DNA of 64,000 nt from assembly GCA_022495995.1 (NCBI GenBank), contig JAFEMH010001455.1, forward strand, positions 248,001-312,000. Reading direction: 5' to 3'. The DNA comes from Adenophora triphylla var. japonica (Eukaryota; Streptophyta; Magnoliopsida; Asterales; Campanulaceae). Of the stretch, positions 51,315-63,253 are shown piece after piece (position 1 is the stretch's first letter; every line of letters begins with the position of its first letter). The translations under genes were made by a program, and so were the position numbers. The notes under the pieces were generated by a model. The model was given only the letters and a program-made list of their open reading frames with translations. It ran no database searches and was not told the DNA's origin.

Positions 51315-51932
51315 TTAATCGATTCTCGATTTAGTTTCATCAAAGTACTCATCTTCAACACAAACATCCGGTAGCGTGTCTTGCTGTCTTCTTTTCGCTC
51401 TAATCGAATTATTCAACAAATTACAAGATTTGAAACTATAAGATGATAAATTGTGACGATTATACTCTATATTTTCACCAATGCTAAAAGCTTGACTCAC
51501 CAAAACCGTTGATTCGAGACAAGCAAATACTTCTCCTGCAATTATTGAAATGATAGAAAAAGTTTGTGCTCTCCTTGACCAACAACTTAAAATATCAAAT
51601 GAATTTTCATATTCAAATTCGAAGAATAAATATTTATCAAATTCACCATTGACACTGCCACAAGATTGTTGTCTTCCATAAAAACTTGCCAAAAATGATG
51701 ATTGTGATGAAAAGGTGGAACCGAAGACTCACTTCTACTAGCATCACCATATATTTGACTTGTATTCCTAAAAAGTTTCTATAAATGATTGTCTATAACT
51801 AACAACATTTTGACTTACGTCAGGAAAATTGAGATCTCCCAACAAATAAAAGTTTGGATAATAATATTCTAAAAATTACTTTGAGCCATGCTCTCTAATT
51901 CTTGGATCTAATAACTTAGCTACCAAAAAAAT
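51315..51932 (-). pseudogene. hAT transposase, C-terminal part with dimerisation domain
   Basis: On the minus strand, LVAKLLDPRIREHG at the upper end continues the transposase core interrupted at 51933. Further on FEYENSFDILSCWSRRAQTF and the hAT dimerisation motif (STVLVSQAFSIGENI, then a degenerate end) lead to a stop at 51315. Several stops lie in between. This is the 3' end of the gene that starts at 63438. Confidence 0.82.
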
Positions 51933-52149
51933 AGGGGATTTGACCAATAAACCCCTCAGCCAAATTAAATCGACTAATAAAGACAAACATTTTCGAAACT
52001 CGCCAATAAGTCCCTGCTAAAAATGTGGACGAAAATACCAATAACTGCAATTCCCGTATGTACCAACGCCTTATGCGCTTGATGTATGAAGATTAGGATA
52101 CGCTGCTTCCCACTCCCTATGCATTCTCCCTCCCTCTTTCTCTCTATTC

Positions 52150-53060
52150 ATTTTTTTTCCAGTTAATAAAAACACCAAACTGTGAAATTTACCCTACATT
52201 TGTTCTAAAATAATGACATAAATAACTGAGAAATCTACAACACAGTTATAACATAAACCAACTCTAATCATGAACAACTGTGAAAACCTGTAAAACATTA
52301 ATGTGAAATAGAATTCTCCGTTTATAACATAAACCAAAACAGATATAACATAAACCAATTATATTTCACAGTTATTTAAATAACCGTGAAATAGAATTCA
52401 CAGTTATTTACACCAAAATTTGTGTCCAAGTTTTATGAGAAATATTAGTTGTTCACCAAACTCTAACCAAAATAACTGTGAAATACACATCACAATTCAA
52501 AAATTTATCCGTTGTTTAAGCAAAATAGCTGTGAAATACACATCACAGTTATTTCACAAACAATGCATGAGGATGAACAAATGTGTAAACTTATAAAACA
52601 TTAATGTGAAATAGAATTCTTAGTTTATAACATAAACCAACACAGTTATAACATACAATTATTTAAATAACTGTGAAATGGAATGCACGGTTATTTACAC
52701 CAAAACTTGTGTACAAGTTTCATGAGAAATATTAGTTGTTCACCAAACTCTAACCAAATAACTCTGAAATACACATCACAGTTTAAAAATTTATCAATTG
52801 TTTAAGCAAAATAACTGTGAAATACATATCACATTTATTTCACAAACAATGAATAAGTATGAACAACTGTGAAAACCTATAAAACATTAATGTGAAATAG
52901 AATTTTCAGTTTATAACAGAAACCAACACAGTTATAACATAAACCAATTCTATTTAACAGTTATTTAAATAACTATGAAATAGAATTCACAGTTATTTAC
53001 ACCAAAACTTGTGTTCAAGTTTCATGAGAAATATTAGTTGCTCACCAAACTCTAATACTG
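52150..53060. repeat. Tandem repeat array, units of about 290-300 bp
   Basis: 2.7 units start near 52272, 52575 and 52861, each opening GAACAACTGTGAAAACCTAT-like and containing several ACTGTGAAATA/ATTTCACAGTTA inverted pairs. Divergence between units is moderate. Confidence 0.8.
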
Positions 53061-53089
53061 CATGTTTGACATAAGTGGCCTCAAAGAAA

Positions 53090-53505
53090 TACTAACCCCA
53101 GTAGGTGGAACAAATCTTCCGAAGCAAGTTCCATGAATGAGGGTATTGTCTATTGACTGGTTTGATTGCTTCCTAGTATATCACCTTGTCTACAATACTT
53201 ATTAATGATGGTTGAATAACTTATATGGTCAGGTAAAATACTGTAATCGGTCATTTCAAGCAAGGACTTCACAGCTTCCTGAACTTTACCCAACTTACAG
53301 TAACCTTGAATTAGAATATTGTATGTCACAGTGTTTGCAAGTAATTGTTTAAGCATTGCATGATGCAGGTCTACAATTTTTTCCATTTGTCATCCTTCAA
53401 TAAGGCAGTTAATGAAACAACCATAGGTAACATGATTTGGAATGACGATGTTAACAATCATCTCCTTGCATATAATCTCATAATATCCATGGTGTGATCG
53501 TGAAT
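53090..53505 (-). pseudogene. Pentatricopeptide repeat (PPR) gene fragment
   Basis: Three or so PPR motifs are readable: NHVTYGCFINCLIEG, NTVTYNILIQGYCKLGKVQE and DHISYSTIINKYCRQGDI. A TGA replaces a codon between the first two. No start, targeting peptide or further motifs are present. PPR proteins bind organellar RNA; this is a captured remnant within a TIR element. Confidence 0.85.
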
Positions 53506-53565
53506 CGAGGAGCTGACAGACAAATATATATCAAACGGTTACTGCTACGCGATTTGGTTCTTAGA

Positions 53566-55098
53566 TGTTGGTGTTACGCCCTAGGCTTATAACTATTTTG
53601 ACTTATAGTTAATACCGTTATGTAATTGTCTTTACCATTTATAATAGAGAATATTTATTTTGATTATTATATGTTTAATATGTTTATTATAATAATATGT
53701 GTTCCTAGTTATTGTGAATAACTAGTATAAGTTGGTAATGGATAATCATAGAGATGATTATATGCATGGGGATGCACATTACACTTGTGGGTACTTGCTA
53801 GAGAACAAGGTACTGGACTGACCCACCTATGATATTTATGTCATGGTCTATGGTCATATATGTCACAATTAAATCTCATGGTAGTCGTGTCATTAGAATC
53901 CTTAGTACATAAGATTATCATCGTCTTCCACATGATGAACGTTATGTTGGATGTAGTCTAACACTATCTTTAAAAGGATAGCAATAAGGGCTATGTTAGC
54001 ATGACCGAATTCTTGTATGGAAAAATGATAAGTCAAGATGGAATTTGTCTCTTGTAAAGAGAGATGTTTGCTTGGGCCCCTAGATGAATAGCGTTGATGA
54101 AATGTATGGTCATACTCAAGAGATTTGATAGAGATCAAATGTACTTGGATTATCAACATATTCGGAATCGAGAAAGCATTGAACAATATAAGTTGACGTG
54201 GACCATGACTTGTGTTCAATATAACATCGTGAGACAAAGGGATTATGGCAATGATCTATCAAGGAATCAAGCTTTGATGTTATATTTAATTGGGTAGATA
54301 TAATGGCTTGCTAGAGACCACTTATATCTTGTGAGGATTGATGTTTCAACTCACTACCAACATAAATATAATTCCTATAGGGTCACACACAAAGAACAGA
54401 TTGAAAAATGGCTCGAATATGGAAAATTGGACGCCCTGGCACCTTCTGGTCGTGAGGCTCCAGCCTCAGAAATGGCCAGGCGGCCGCCTCACAGGCAGAT
54501 TTCCATGGCATAGTTCCTGGACGTGAGGCGCGCGCCTCGCCCTCCCCAGGCGACCGCCTCACATGATTTCGGATTGGCTTTGGATTTTAGAGTTTGATTT
54601 CTAAAAGTTAGAAATATTTATAAAGTATAAATAGATCCTTTGTCCTCAGCCAACATACACGAAAATTAGGATTTTTGAAACACTAATTCATTGGTTTTGA
54701 TTACGAATCAAAGATCAAAACACCATAGATTCAATTCCATAACAGCCACAGATTGTTGAAAAGAGATTCAACAATAGAGGATCATCTAGCAATCCTACAA
54801 GATATAGATCTTGGTTCGTTCGCGTGTGGATTACCAATAGAGGGTGATTGCTTTATCACCTAAAGCTTGAAGGCCTACCGTTGTTGATTCATCACAAGAA
54901 AGAACAAGGAAGAAGATCAAAGTTTCGTCTACGATTCAAACCTAATTACTAATTCGTGTACGAAAGACAAAATCGTAGCAAAGGTTAGTAAATTTATATT
55001 CATAGTTTTAATCTATTCATATTAGACGTATTCATGGCTAGAGTTTTGAGATTTATGCTAAGTCTTCCGCTGCGCATGTTATCCCAAAAAACCCAACA
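53566..55098 (+). mobile_element. Solo LTR (copia-type)
   Basis: 1533 bp, TGTTGGTGTTACGCCCTAGG ... AAAAACCCAACA, flanked by the 5-bp duplication TTAGA (53561-53565 and 55099-55103). A TATA box, AAGTATAAATAGATCC, lies at about 54625-54634. A GC-rich block with CCAGGCGGCCGCCT and CCAGGCGACCGCCT lies at 54437-54562. The internal domain has been lost by LTR-LTR recombination. Confidence 0.88.
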
Positions 55099-55372
55099 TT
55101 AGACACATCGGTGCAATCGAGGAAGATGGACGCCGGCGTCGACCCGTTGCAATTTGGGGGAGAAGACAACGCATAGAGATAGAGAGAGAAAGCAACGCAT
55201 AGAGAGAGAAAGGTTAGGGGAGGGCTGGTTTGGCCATTTATAAATATTATAAAAAGGGTCAGGGACTCTACGAGGGTATTGATTTCAATCCAGGGATTAT
55301 AAGGTAGAAAAGGAAATGTATTATTTTTATTGAAAAATTTCACCCTATCTGAGGAATTTATTGGTAAAATCT

Positions 55373-56810
55373 AAAAAAATTTAAGGAATGTTAAGCAAAT
55401 ATTTTACCACTTTTCTCGCATTTTGAAAACCACATATTTAAATAGAATGACATGTTGAAAATCAGAAAATACATTAGAAATTTCCACACAATGATCAAGA
55501 ACTATAATAGATGTAGGGTAATACGCACAACGCCAATGTAGCGGTCTCGATTTTCTTTAACAATTTAATCATATTTGCTCATTCTTCCCATTGTTGAGCA
55601 TATATATTAGAGTACCATATTGGATATCGTAATTAATAATTCCCAAAAACATGCAAATTTCACTTCTCAAAGCATAAGTTTCTTCTAAAACGTGAAGGGT
55701 AGAATTCCATCTATTTGAAACATTTATCCCAGATCTTTTTTGTTTTTTATTATTGTCTGTGCAATATTTCCTCCGTAGGCTTATAACACTTGATATTTTC
55801 ATAATAGTATAACTAACATCTTAGTTGAAGTAATAGAACCTTCCAAAGCAAGCATAGCATATTGCACACATAAGTTTAAAATATGACACAAGCATCTAAT
55901 ATGAAAAAATCTACCACCTAGTGATGGTTTACAAACTAAAATCAATTCAGATAAACTAGCGGTATTAGAACTATCATTATCAAAATACATTGAAAATACT
56001 TTTTCAACAAGATTATATTCTTGCAAAATTATTTGTAGTTTATGAGCAATATTATATGCGGTGTGTGCCTTATCAAATATTTTATATGCAAGTAACCTAT
56101 TTTGAATTTTCAAGAATCATCAACCCAATGACATGTTACCCCCATATAAGAACATTTTATTTTTTTTTATCACTCCTTATATCGAAACAAATAGAAACTT
56201 TAGATGACAAATTAGCAAACATATTACATAAAGCAATTTTTTTTCTCCTACGATAATTTTAATATCACGTGTGAGGGTTGTACGTGATACTTTGTTGTCG
56301 GTGTGATTAAGAGAAAGTATAATTAATTGTTCATAGTCTTCTTTATCGGGAAAACTAAAGGGAAGATATTGCTTACAAACAAATTTAGTTATTTCTATTC
56401 TATGATTTAGATGATCATAAGAAAATAAATTAGAAAAAGTAGAAGAAGACATACCAATATTTTCAGAAAATTGCACAAATTCTTGCAATTGTGTTTGAGT
56501 TGTATCTGTCATATTCTCTCATGTATTTTTTTCTTGTATGCCTTCTCATAGTACCGTATCCAACCCTGGTAGTGTACTCATATTGACTATTCGTTGGACA
56601 AAAGTTACATATTACAAGAAAATTCTTATTCGTCGCATCAACCGAGATTTTTTTGTAGAATTTTGTGAAAACGTCGAATTGATTCTTCTTGGTTTCTTGG
56701 AACGGAAGGGGGATTATTTTTTGCTTTACGACGCCGTCTTCCCATTATGGCTTCCATTGTATTGCCGTCACTTTCTTGATTACTTAAAGGTGGAATATCA
56801 ATATTTTGTG
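55373..56810 (-). pseudogene. hAT transposase, central part (BED finger to catalytic core)
   Basis: On the minus strand: a basic stretch GRRRRKAKNN, a degenerate BED zinc-finger region with YEYTTRVGYGT, then ITKFVCKQYLPFSFPDKEDY, HKLQIILQEYNLVEKVF, DNDSSNTASLSEL, FFHIRCLCHILNLCVQ and VSNRWNSTLHVLEETYALR. The CLCHILNLCVQ and RWNST segments are hallmarks of plant hAT (RICESLEEPER-like) transposases. Many stops and shifts. Confidence 0.88.
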
Positions 56811-57805
56811 TGTTGGAAAAATATGTGTGTTTGAAGAGAATAATGTATTATTTCCTAAATGGGTTGTTTGTTAAATGACCAAATTGATTGTTGGATTGTG
56901 TTCTACTACATGAGAACGTTGAAATCATATATTCATTTGTCCAAAATGGTTGAGGGATGAATGAGATATTAAGGCTCAAAGTAAGTGGGTTGAAAATGAA
57001 AAATGTGGTTATCCCACATTAGAAAGGAATGTAAAATGATATTAGTTTATATACTCCTACACTTTAGTAGGGAGTAAGATTGTGGAGCATAGAGGCGATG
57101 TAGCTCCAAAGTGGCCTATTCGCGCTAGCCCACTTTTTACATTCTTTTTAAACTTTACCCACTGTAACTGGGCACCAGCAGCATCTGGGCACCTGCAGCG
57201 TGAGCATCAGCAGCGTGGGCACCAGCAGCACCTGGGCACCAGCAGCGTGTGCATCAGCAGCGTGGGCACCAGCAGCTGCGTGCCAGAAACGTTTCTGATG
57301 ATTTCAACAGCTTGTGTAACTGCCGCAATAAATGCAATGATTAAGGAAATTAAAAGGGTTTTAATTTTCTAGCAGTTTTGATTCCCTTGGCTACTATAAA
57401 AAGGGAAGAACAACAACAAAAAAACACACTGATTTCCATAATCTCAACTCTCCATTTTCAGCAGCATATTGAGTATTCTTTTTCTTTGGCCTCCTGCATT
57501 GCATCGTTGGTGATATTGTCCAAGCATGACTTCAGTTCGCCGGAGGTACTATTGTGCAACCACCGTCCGATCCGTCCGCTTTATCTTGGGAGACGAACGT
57601 CCCGTTTAATCTCAAGCACAACTCGGTGAGGGGATGAATTTGTCTTAAGGAGAGTGTGTCACACACGACTCGGACAACATCAAGAAGATTATCAAACAAA
57701 TTTTCTCCTACGGTTTCTCCTCGTTTAATTTTATATTGTAATTTATTTTTCAATATATTGTAATTCTTTTCTTACTTTGTGCTGATTGTACGATTTGGTC
57801 TAACA
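56811..57805 (+). repeat. 5' LTR of copia element 2
   Basis: 995 bp, TGTTGGAAAAATATGTG ... GGTCTAACA. TATA box CTATAAAAAGG at 57394-57403. A block at 57165-57293 consists of GGGCACCAGCAGC-like repeats and differs strongly from the matching block of the other LTR. Confidence 0.94.
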
Positions 57806-57807
57806 AT

Positions 57808-57822
57808 CTTAAGACAAATTCG
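57808..57822 (+). other. Candidate non-tRNA primer binding site, copia element 2
   Basis: CTTAAGACAAATTCG starts 2 nt after the LTR. It is complementary to GAATTTGTCTTAAG at 57636-57649 (14 nt) and to CGAATTTGTCTTAAG in the 3' LTR at about 63083-63097 (15 nt). There is no TGG start and no likeness to a tRNA 3' end. Confidence 0.6.
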
Positions 57823-60347
57823 CTATTTGAGAAAGGATTACAGATTTGAGAAATCCGGTGGAGTGGCGGCCACGGGAGAAAAGATTAAAACGATGGAAGA
57901 GACGGATGGAAGAAAATTCCAGAAAGTTTTGCAATGACCAGCTGTGAAAAAATTGCAATTCCCGATTCATTAACCGTTGGATCGAACTCAAATTTGGTGT
58001 GCATGTTCACGACTTATAGGAGAAGATTCTAAACAGTGGAGATCGAAATCTTTTATCTGGAGATGAAGATAAATTTTTCTGAACAGAACAGTTTATGAAA
58101 GGAAAAAATATTTTGAACATATAATGAACTAATGGAAGAACATCAAGGATGTTGCGATGATTGTGTAAAATAGTTGTGGCGATGCCACTTCTAGTATTTA
58201 TACAATGGGTGATACATTCTTATGGTTCACAAGAATCATAATGAGGAAAAATTGAATAGTTCGTTGGAACTATGTTGAGAAGATGAACGTTAAAAGATGT
58301 AGTCTTTAACGTTGCATTTTATCAATGATGTATTGACAAAGATGATAGGACTTCTTGAAATAAGTTATTAAATCTTATTATTGTCAATAGTGACAAAAGT
58401 CACAAAGATAAAAACAATAGAGCTTCTCGAAAGAAGTTGTTAAATTCTATTGTTGTGAACATTGACAAATGTTACGAGAACTAAAATCATAGGGCTTCTT
58501 GAAAGAAGTTGTTAAAACCTATTGGGGAAATATGTGACTAATGTCATAAAGATAAAAACAATAAGGCTTCTTGAAGGAAGTTGTTAAATCTTATTGTTGT
58601 TGATGATGACAAATAACACAAAATATTTAGAATAAGAACTTCTAAAAGAAATTGTGTATTTTGTAAATGAAAATGTGATTTTTCTCTAATTTAGAGGTGC
58701 TCCAAGATGAGACCTTTAAAATTTTGGAATAATTAACCTTCAATTATAATTCCATTAAGGAATTTAGAGGTTTATAAATATGAGTGATTATAAGAAATAA
58801 ATTGTGTTAATTCTCCTATTGAATTATCAATTTATTCTTGGAGTTAATTCTCTAATTAAGTTAGAGAGTTATATTTTAACAACAAAGTTATAATTGTTAA
58901 AAATTAAAGCCAATGGTTGGTTTGTGTAAAGACAAATCTCTAATGGAATGTGATTGTTCCAAGTTTTGGATCACCATAGTGAAAAGTTAGAAAATTTTGT
59001 TGGCCTTGACTTTAAGTAATGGCAACAAAATATGTTCTACTTGATCACCTTGAACTTAGAAATGTTTCTTTTGGAAGATCCTACAAAGTTGGGTGAAAAT
59101 GTGATGAATGTTCAAGCCGTGAGTGCGGTTGAAGCATGTGAATTTTCTTTATCGAAACTATATACTTAATGAATTGTTGGATTCATTATAAAACGTATAT
59201 AGTACGAAGAAAATTGCAAACCATTTATGGGAGTCGTTGGACTATAAATATAAAATCGAGAATGCGGGTGCATTGGAAATCATCGTAATCCGCTTCCTTG
59301 AAAAACCATGTCGAATGGATGGTGTTGAGTGAAATTCTCAAGTGATGACAATAATTGAGAAATTGCTTTTCACTTGAAAATATTTTAAAATCACCTCAAA
59401 CATAATGAATGGAAATGAATGTTGACGTGTGTGCTATTCGTCTTTGTGTTGGAAAAGATAATAGAACTTTGGAGAAAAAGTTGTCTAACATTTCTTGTGG
59501 CGAAAGAAAATGTGATGAAGCATGCCGAAATGCTTAATACAAAACCAAAGTTGGTCAAACTTGTTTGAAATGTCAAAATCGTTTGAAAAGTCAAACGTGT
59601 TTAAAAAGCCAAACTTGTTTGAAAAGTTGAACATATACCTTGTGTCTTGAGAGATAACTGTGATGTCATTCATGATGAATGAAACGAAAGGGTGTTCAAG
59701 TGATCAATAATGAGATTGAATCTTGTTATATGGTCAAAATAGATACAAACAATACTCATCATATATGTGCTTGAAGTTATAATCAAGGCATATTGATTCT
59801 TGAGATGTGAATATTGATCAAGTAATCAATATTGAGATGTGAATATTATTCACATAGATGATAGTAAAATATAAGTTTTACCTTTAACTTTTCTTGCTAA
59901 AAAGAAAAATGTTGAATCTTATCTCTTTAAAGAAAAAGTTGAAAATCAACTTAATAAAGAGGTAGTGATAAAACACAACTAAATGTAGTTTGTGTATATG
60001 TTACACTAAATACTATTGATTGCATATGGTTGGGTATGCTTACAATAGTTGTGATTATAGAATTCTTGTGTATGAATTCAAGATTCAATAATGGAATCAT
60101 GAAGCGCTTCTTTCTTTAAGAATATGTTTCCGTATAAATTAAGAGATGGGGAAAACTCATTTAAACGGATTCATGATTCAATAGAAGAAGAAGAAACTTA
60201 TCATGAGGAATGATAAAGAAGAGGCATGACCTCGACATAGCAAATGAGGTAGGATAAGAAAATTTTATGGCTCGGATTTTCTAACCTCCATGCTAGAAAA
60301 TGAATCACAAAGTTATAAAAACATTGAGCTCTTTGAAAGGATCTTTG
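57823..60347 (+). other. Copia element 2 internal region without readable gag-integrase
   Basis: By position this should hold gag, protease and integrase, but no zinc knuckle, DTG or HHCC motif could be read. Repeated pieces CTTCTTGAAAGAAGTTGTTAAA occur at about 58354, 58413, 58494 and 58565, in a tandem of roughly 70 bp. Confidence 0.55.
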
Positions 60348-60712
60348 TGGAAAGAGGCCATTAAAAGTGAGATTGATTCCATCTTGGAAAATTACACTTG
60401 GAAACTAGTGGATTTACCTTCGAGTAGTAAATCACTAGCATATAAGTGAATTTTCAAAAAGAAAATGAAAACCGATGGAACAATCAATGAGTACAAGGCT
60501 AGACTTGTAATTGAGGATTACAAGGAAATGAAGAACTTGATTACTTTTATACTTATTCTCTCATCACGAGAATAAAGAGTTATATTTGCAATTGATGCAT
60601 AGCAGAATTTGAAATACATCAAATGGATGTAAATAACCTTTATAAATGTCGATTTAGAAGAGAAAATTTACATAGAACAACTCGAGGGGTTTCTTGAACA
60701 TGAACAATGAAA
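60348..60712 (+). pseudogene. Copia element 2 reverse transcriptase remnant
   Basis: Readable: WKEAIKSEIDSILENYTWKL, FKKKMKTDGTINEYKARLVI and, further on, VDLEEKIYIEQLEGF. These are the opening motifs of copia RT, broken by stops. The YVDD region was not found. Confidence 0.85.
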
Positions 60713-61617
60713 CAAAGGGTCCACAATGTACACCATGATCAAATGGTGTTAATAATGAAAATTGGCATTATTGCTAATTTTGGGACTACTCCGAAAATGT
60801 GGGGGTGAGTATACTTTGAAAAATAATTACCTTTTCGAAAGGTTTCCCAGGAAAACAATGAGATGTCCATATGAAGTATGGAAACGTAGGCCTACGTACA
60901 CTTGTTAATGTGGGGTGTTTCGCAAAGTAGCAAGTCCAATTACCAAAGAAATTGAAGTTGGTTATTAAATGGTGGATTGTGTTTCAAGAGTTATGTTCAT
61001 AACAATTGTGCATATTGGTTGGTTATATATGATTCAATAAGTTTGAATATATATAAAAATCAAAAGAAAATAAAATCAATGAAAATCAAGTATTGATGTC
61101 AATTTCATGAAAGTGAATAAATGATACTTTGAATGAAATAGATCAAAGTATTGAAATGGTTCAAGAAATGAAACCTTAGAAGAAAAGGTGCTAGTTTCTA
61201 AAGTCATTGTATGACTTGAGACAAGTATAAAGATAAAGACATCAAAAGTTTGATTGTGTGGATTTAAACAAGAGTGACTACGTCACTTTGTTTATTAAAT
61301 CCAAAAACGATATGTTAACTAAGGAAAATTCTAGTCAATTTGATCCATTGATTCAAATTCAAGGAAAACTAATGGACTCGTGGTTAAACAAGTCATTAGG
61401 TGGATATTCTTGAATTATTTGAAAGGATCAATATGGAATAGCTGGGATTTAACTGAATCTGAGTTAACAATTATCAAATGGATAAATCTTGTGTTAGCAA
61501 GATGGTATATTGCTAAGTCAATTTATGATTGAAAAGACATATAGCAATATGTGTAATGGTAGTCTAAACATATATGTCTAAGACATAATACCATTAGAAA
61601 ACTACTCTCAACTAATT

Positions 61618-61713
61618 TGACTATGTGAAGTCAAATGATAAAACGGATCCGTTAACCAAAGGGTTAAATCGAGAGTTAGTTGTAAATTCGGAGGGGAATG
61701 GGACTTAACCCTC
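61618..61713 (+). pseudogene. Copia element 2 RNase H C-terminal remnant
   Basis: [19 protein letters not shown] then VVNSEGNG, the counterpart of the [11 protein letters not shown] end of element 1. Confidence 0.8.
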
Positions 61714-62275
61714 TTGAAAGTTAAACACAGCGGAAAACCCAATCTAGATGACTGGAGATCCCAAGAACTAGATTCAATGGGACCACCTAACTGTTAAAAG
61801 ACTTGTAGCGTCACTGTGGGGGAACAAAACCCCAAGTCCATTCCTATTAGTGGCATCCCGAAAGGACAAGGATAAGCATATGGCTTTTAATGATTCTTAC
61901 GCGTCGAAAATTCGAGCGGGGTAATACGGGTTACCTTTAAGAAATCACCTATGTGAGAGAGAAGTGGGGCCGCTTCGAGGAGAATTGTGTGAGACTCAAT
62001 TCTTAGACCCTCTCGCAGAACCAGGCGTATGTTCAGGGCCATGATTGAACATAGCTATGAGAATTGAAGCATGTTAGGACGTTACTTGTGTCAAGCATAT
62101 GATCGGCTACACAAAAAGCATAACGATTCAAGGACATCGCGTCTATCGATTTGCAAGTAGAGTAAATATGCTTGTACGAGCGAAGATTCAATAGGCATTC
62201 CCACATCTTCGTATGCAAGTTTTCGTCTGCCGAACTTTATCACCATTTTCTCATTATTTCCTTCATGTGGGGGAT

Positions 62276-63253
62276 TGTTGGAAAAATATGTGTGTTTGAA
62301 GGAAATAATGTATTATTTCCTAAATGGGTTGTTTGTTAAATGACCAAATTAATTGTTGGATTGTGTTCTACTACATGAGAACGTTGAAATCATATATTCA
62401 TTTGTCCAAAATGATTGAGGGATGAATTAGATATTAAGGCTCAAAGTAAGTGGGTTGAAAATGGAAAATGTGGTTATCCCACATTGGAAAGGAATGTAAA
62501 ATGATATTAGTTTATATACTCCTACACTTTAGTAGGGAGTAAGATTGTGGAGCATAGAGGCGATGTAGCTCCAAAGTGGCCTATTCGCGCTAGGCCATTT
62601 TTTACATTCTTTTTAAACTTGACCCATCAGAATCGGTCACCAAGCAGCACTGGGCACTGCACACACAAGCTGGCACCAAAGAAGACTGGCACCAAAGCAT
62701 CGCCGGGCATCGCTAGCTGGGCACCAAAGCACTGCGTAAACGTTTCGATGATTTCAACAAATGTGTAACTGCCGCAATAAATGCAGTGATTAAGGAAATT
62801 AAAAGGGTTTTAATTTTCTAGCAGTTTTGATTCCCTTGGCTAATATAAAAAGGAAAAAACAACAACAAAAAGCACATTGATTTCCATAATCTCAACACTC
62901 CATTTTCAGCAGCATATTGAGTATTCTTTTTCTTTGGCCTCCTGCATTGCATCGTTGGTGATATTGTCCAAGCATGACTTCAGTTCGCCGGAGGTACTAT
63001 TGTGCAACCACCGTCCGGTCCGTCCGCTTTATCCTGGGAGACGAACGTCCCGTTTAATCTCAAGCACAACTCGGTGAGGGGACGAATTTGTCTTAAGGAG
63101 AGTGTGTCACACACGACTCGGACAACATCAAGAAGATTATCAAACAATTTTTCTCCTACGGTTTCTCCTCGTTTAATTTTATATTGTAATTTATTTTTCA
63201 ATATATTGTAATTCTTTTCTTACTTTGTGCTGATTGTACGATTTGGTCTAACA
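62276..63253 (+). repeat. 3' LTR of copia element 2
   Basis: 978 bp, near-identical to the 5' LTR except the GC-rich block at about 62628-62745 (GGCACCAAAGCA-like units instead of GGGCACCAGCAGC). Confidence 0.94.

Larger units (their letters stand above)
51933..55372. mobile_element. TIR element inserted in the hAT transposase, carrying a PPR fragment
   Basis: The left end AGGGGATTTGACCAATAAAC (CCCTCA follows) and the right end TGAGGAATTTATTGGTAAAA (then TCT) are imperfect inverted repeats. The flanks are AAAAAAAT at 51925-51932 and 55373-55380. Removing it rejoins hAT coding sequence. Contents are tandem repeats, a PPR gene fragment and a later solo LTR. The superfamily is uncertain: an 8-bp duplication would suit hAT, and 8-9 bp with gene capture would suit Mutator-like. 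Confidence 0.65.
56811..63253 (+). mobile_element. Ty1/copia element 2, full-length structure, coding region decayed
   Basis: 5' LTR 56811-57805, 3' LTR 62276-63253, target duplication TTGTG at 56806-56810 and 63254-63258. The purine tract CATGTGGGGGAT precedes the 3' LTR. The internal 4.5 kb keeps only traces of pol. The element sits in the hAT transposase gene; removing it and one TTGTG restores a continuous frame across the junction (VPPQNIDIPPL). Confidence 0.95.

Noticed and set aside
52272..53060. Regular repeats, considered as a CRISPR-like array
   Set aside because: Units are about 290 bp and diverged, without short constant repeats and unique spacers; eukaryotic tandem repeat.
57082..57372. 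96-codon frame in the copia element 2 LTR
   Set aside because: Lies across the GC-rich LTR repeat; the equivalent frame in the other LTR has an unrelated sequence.
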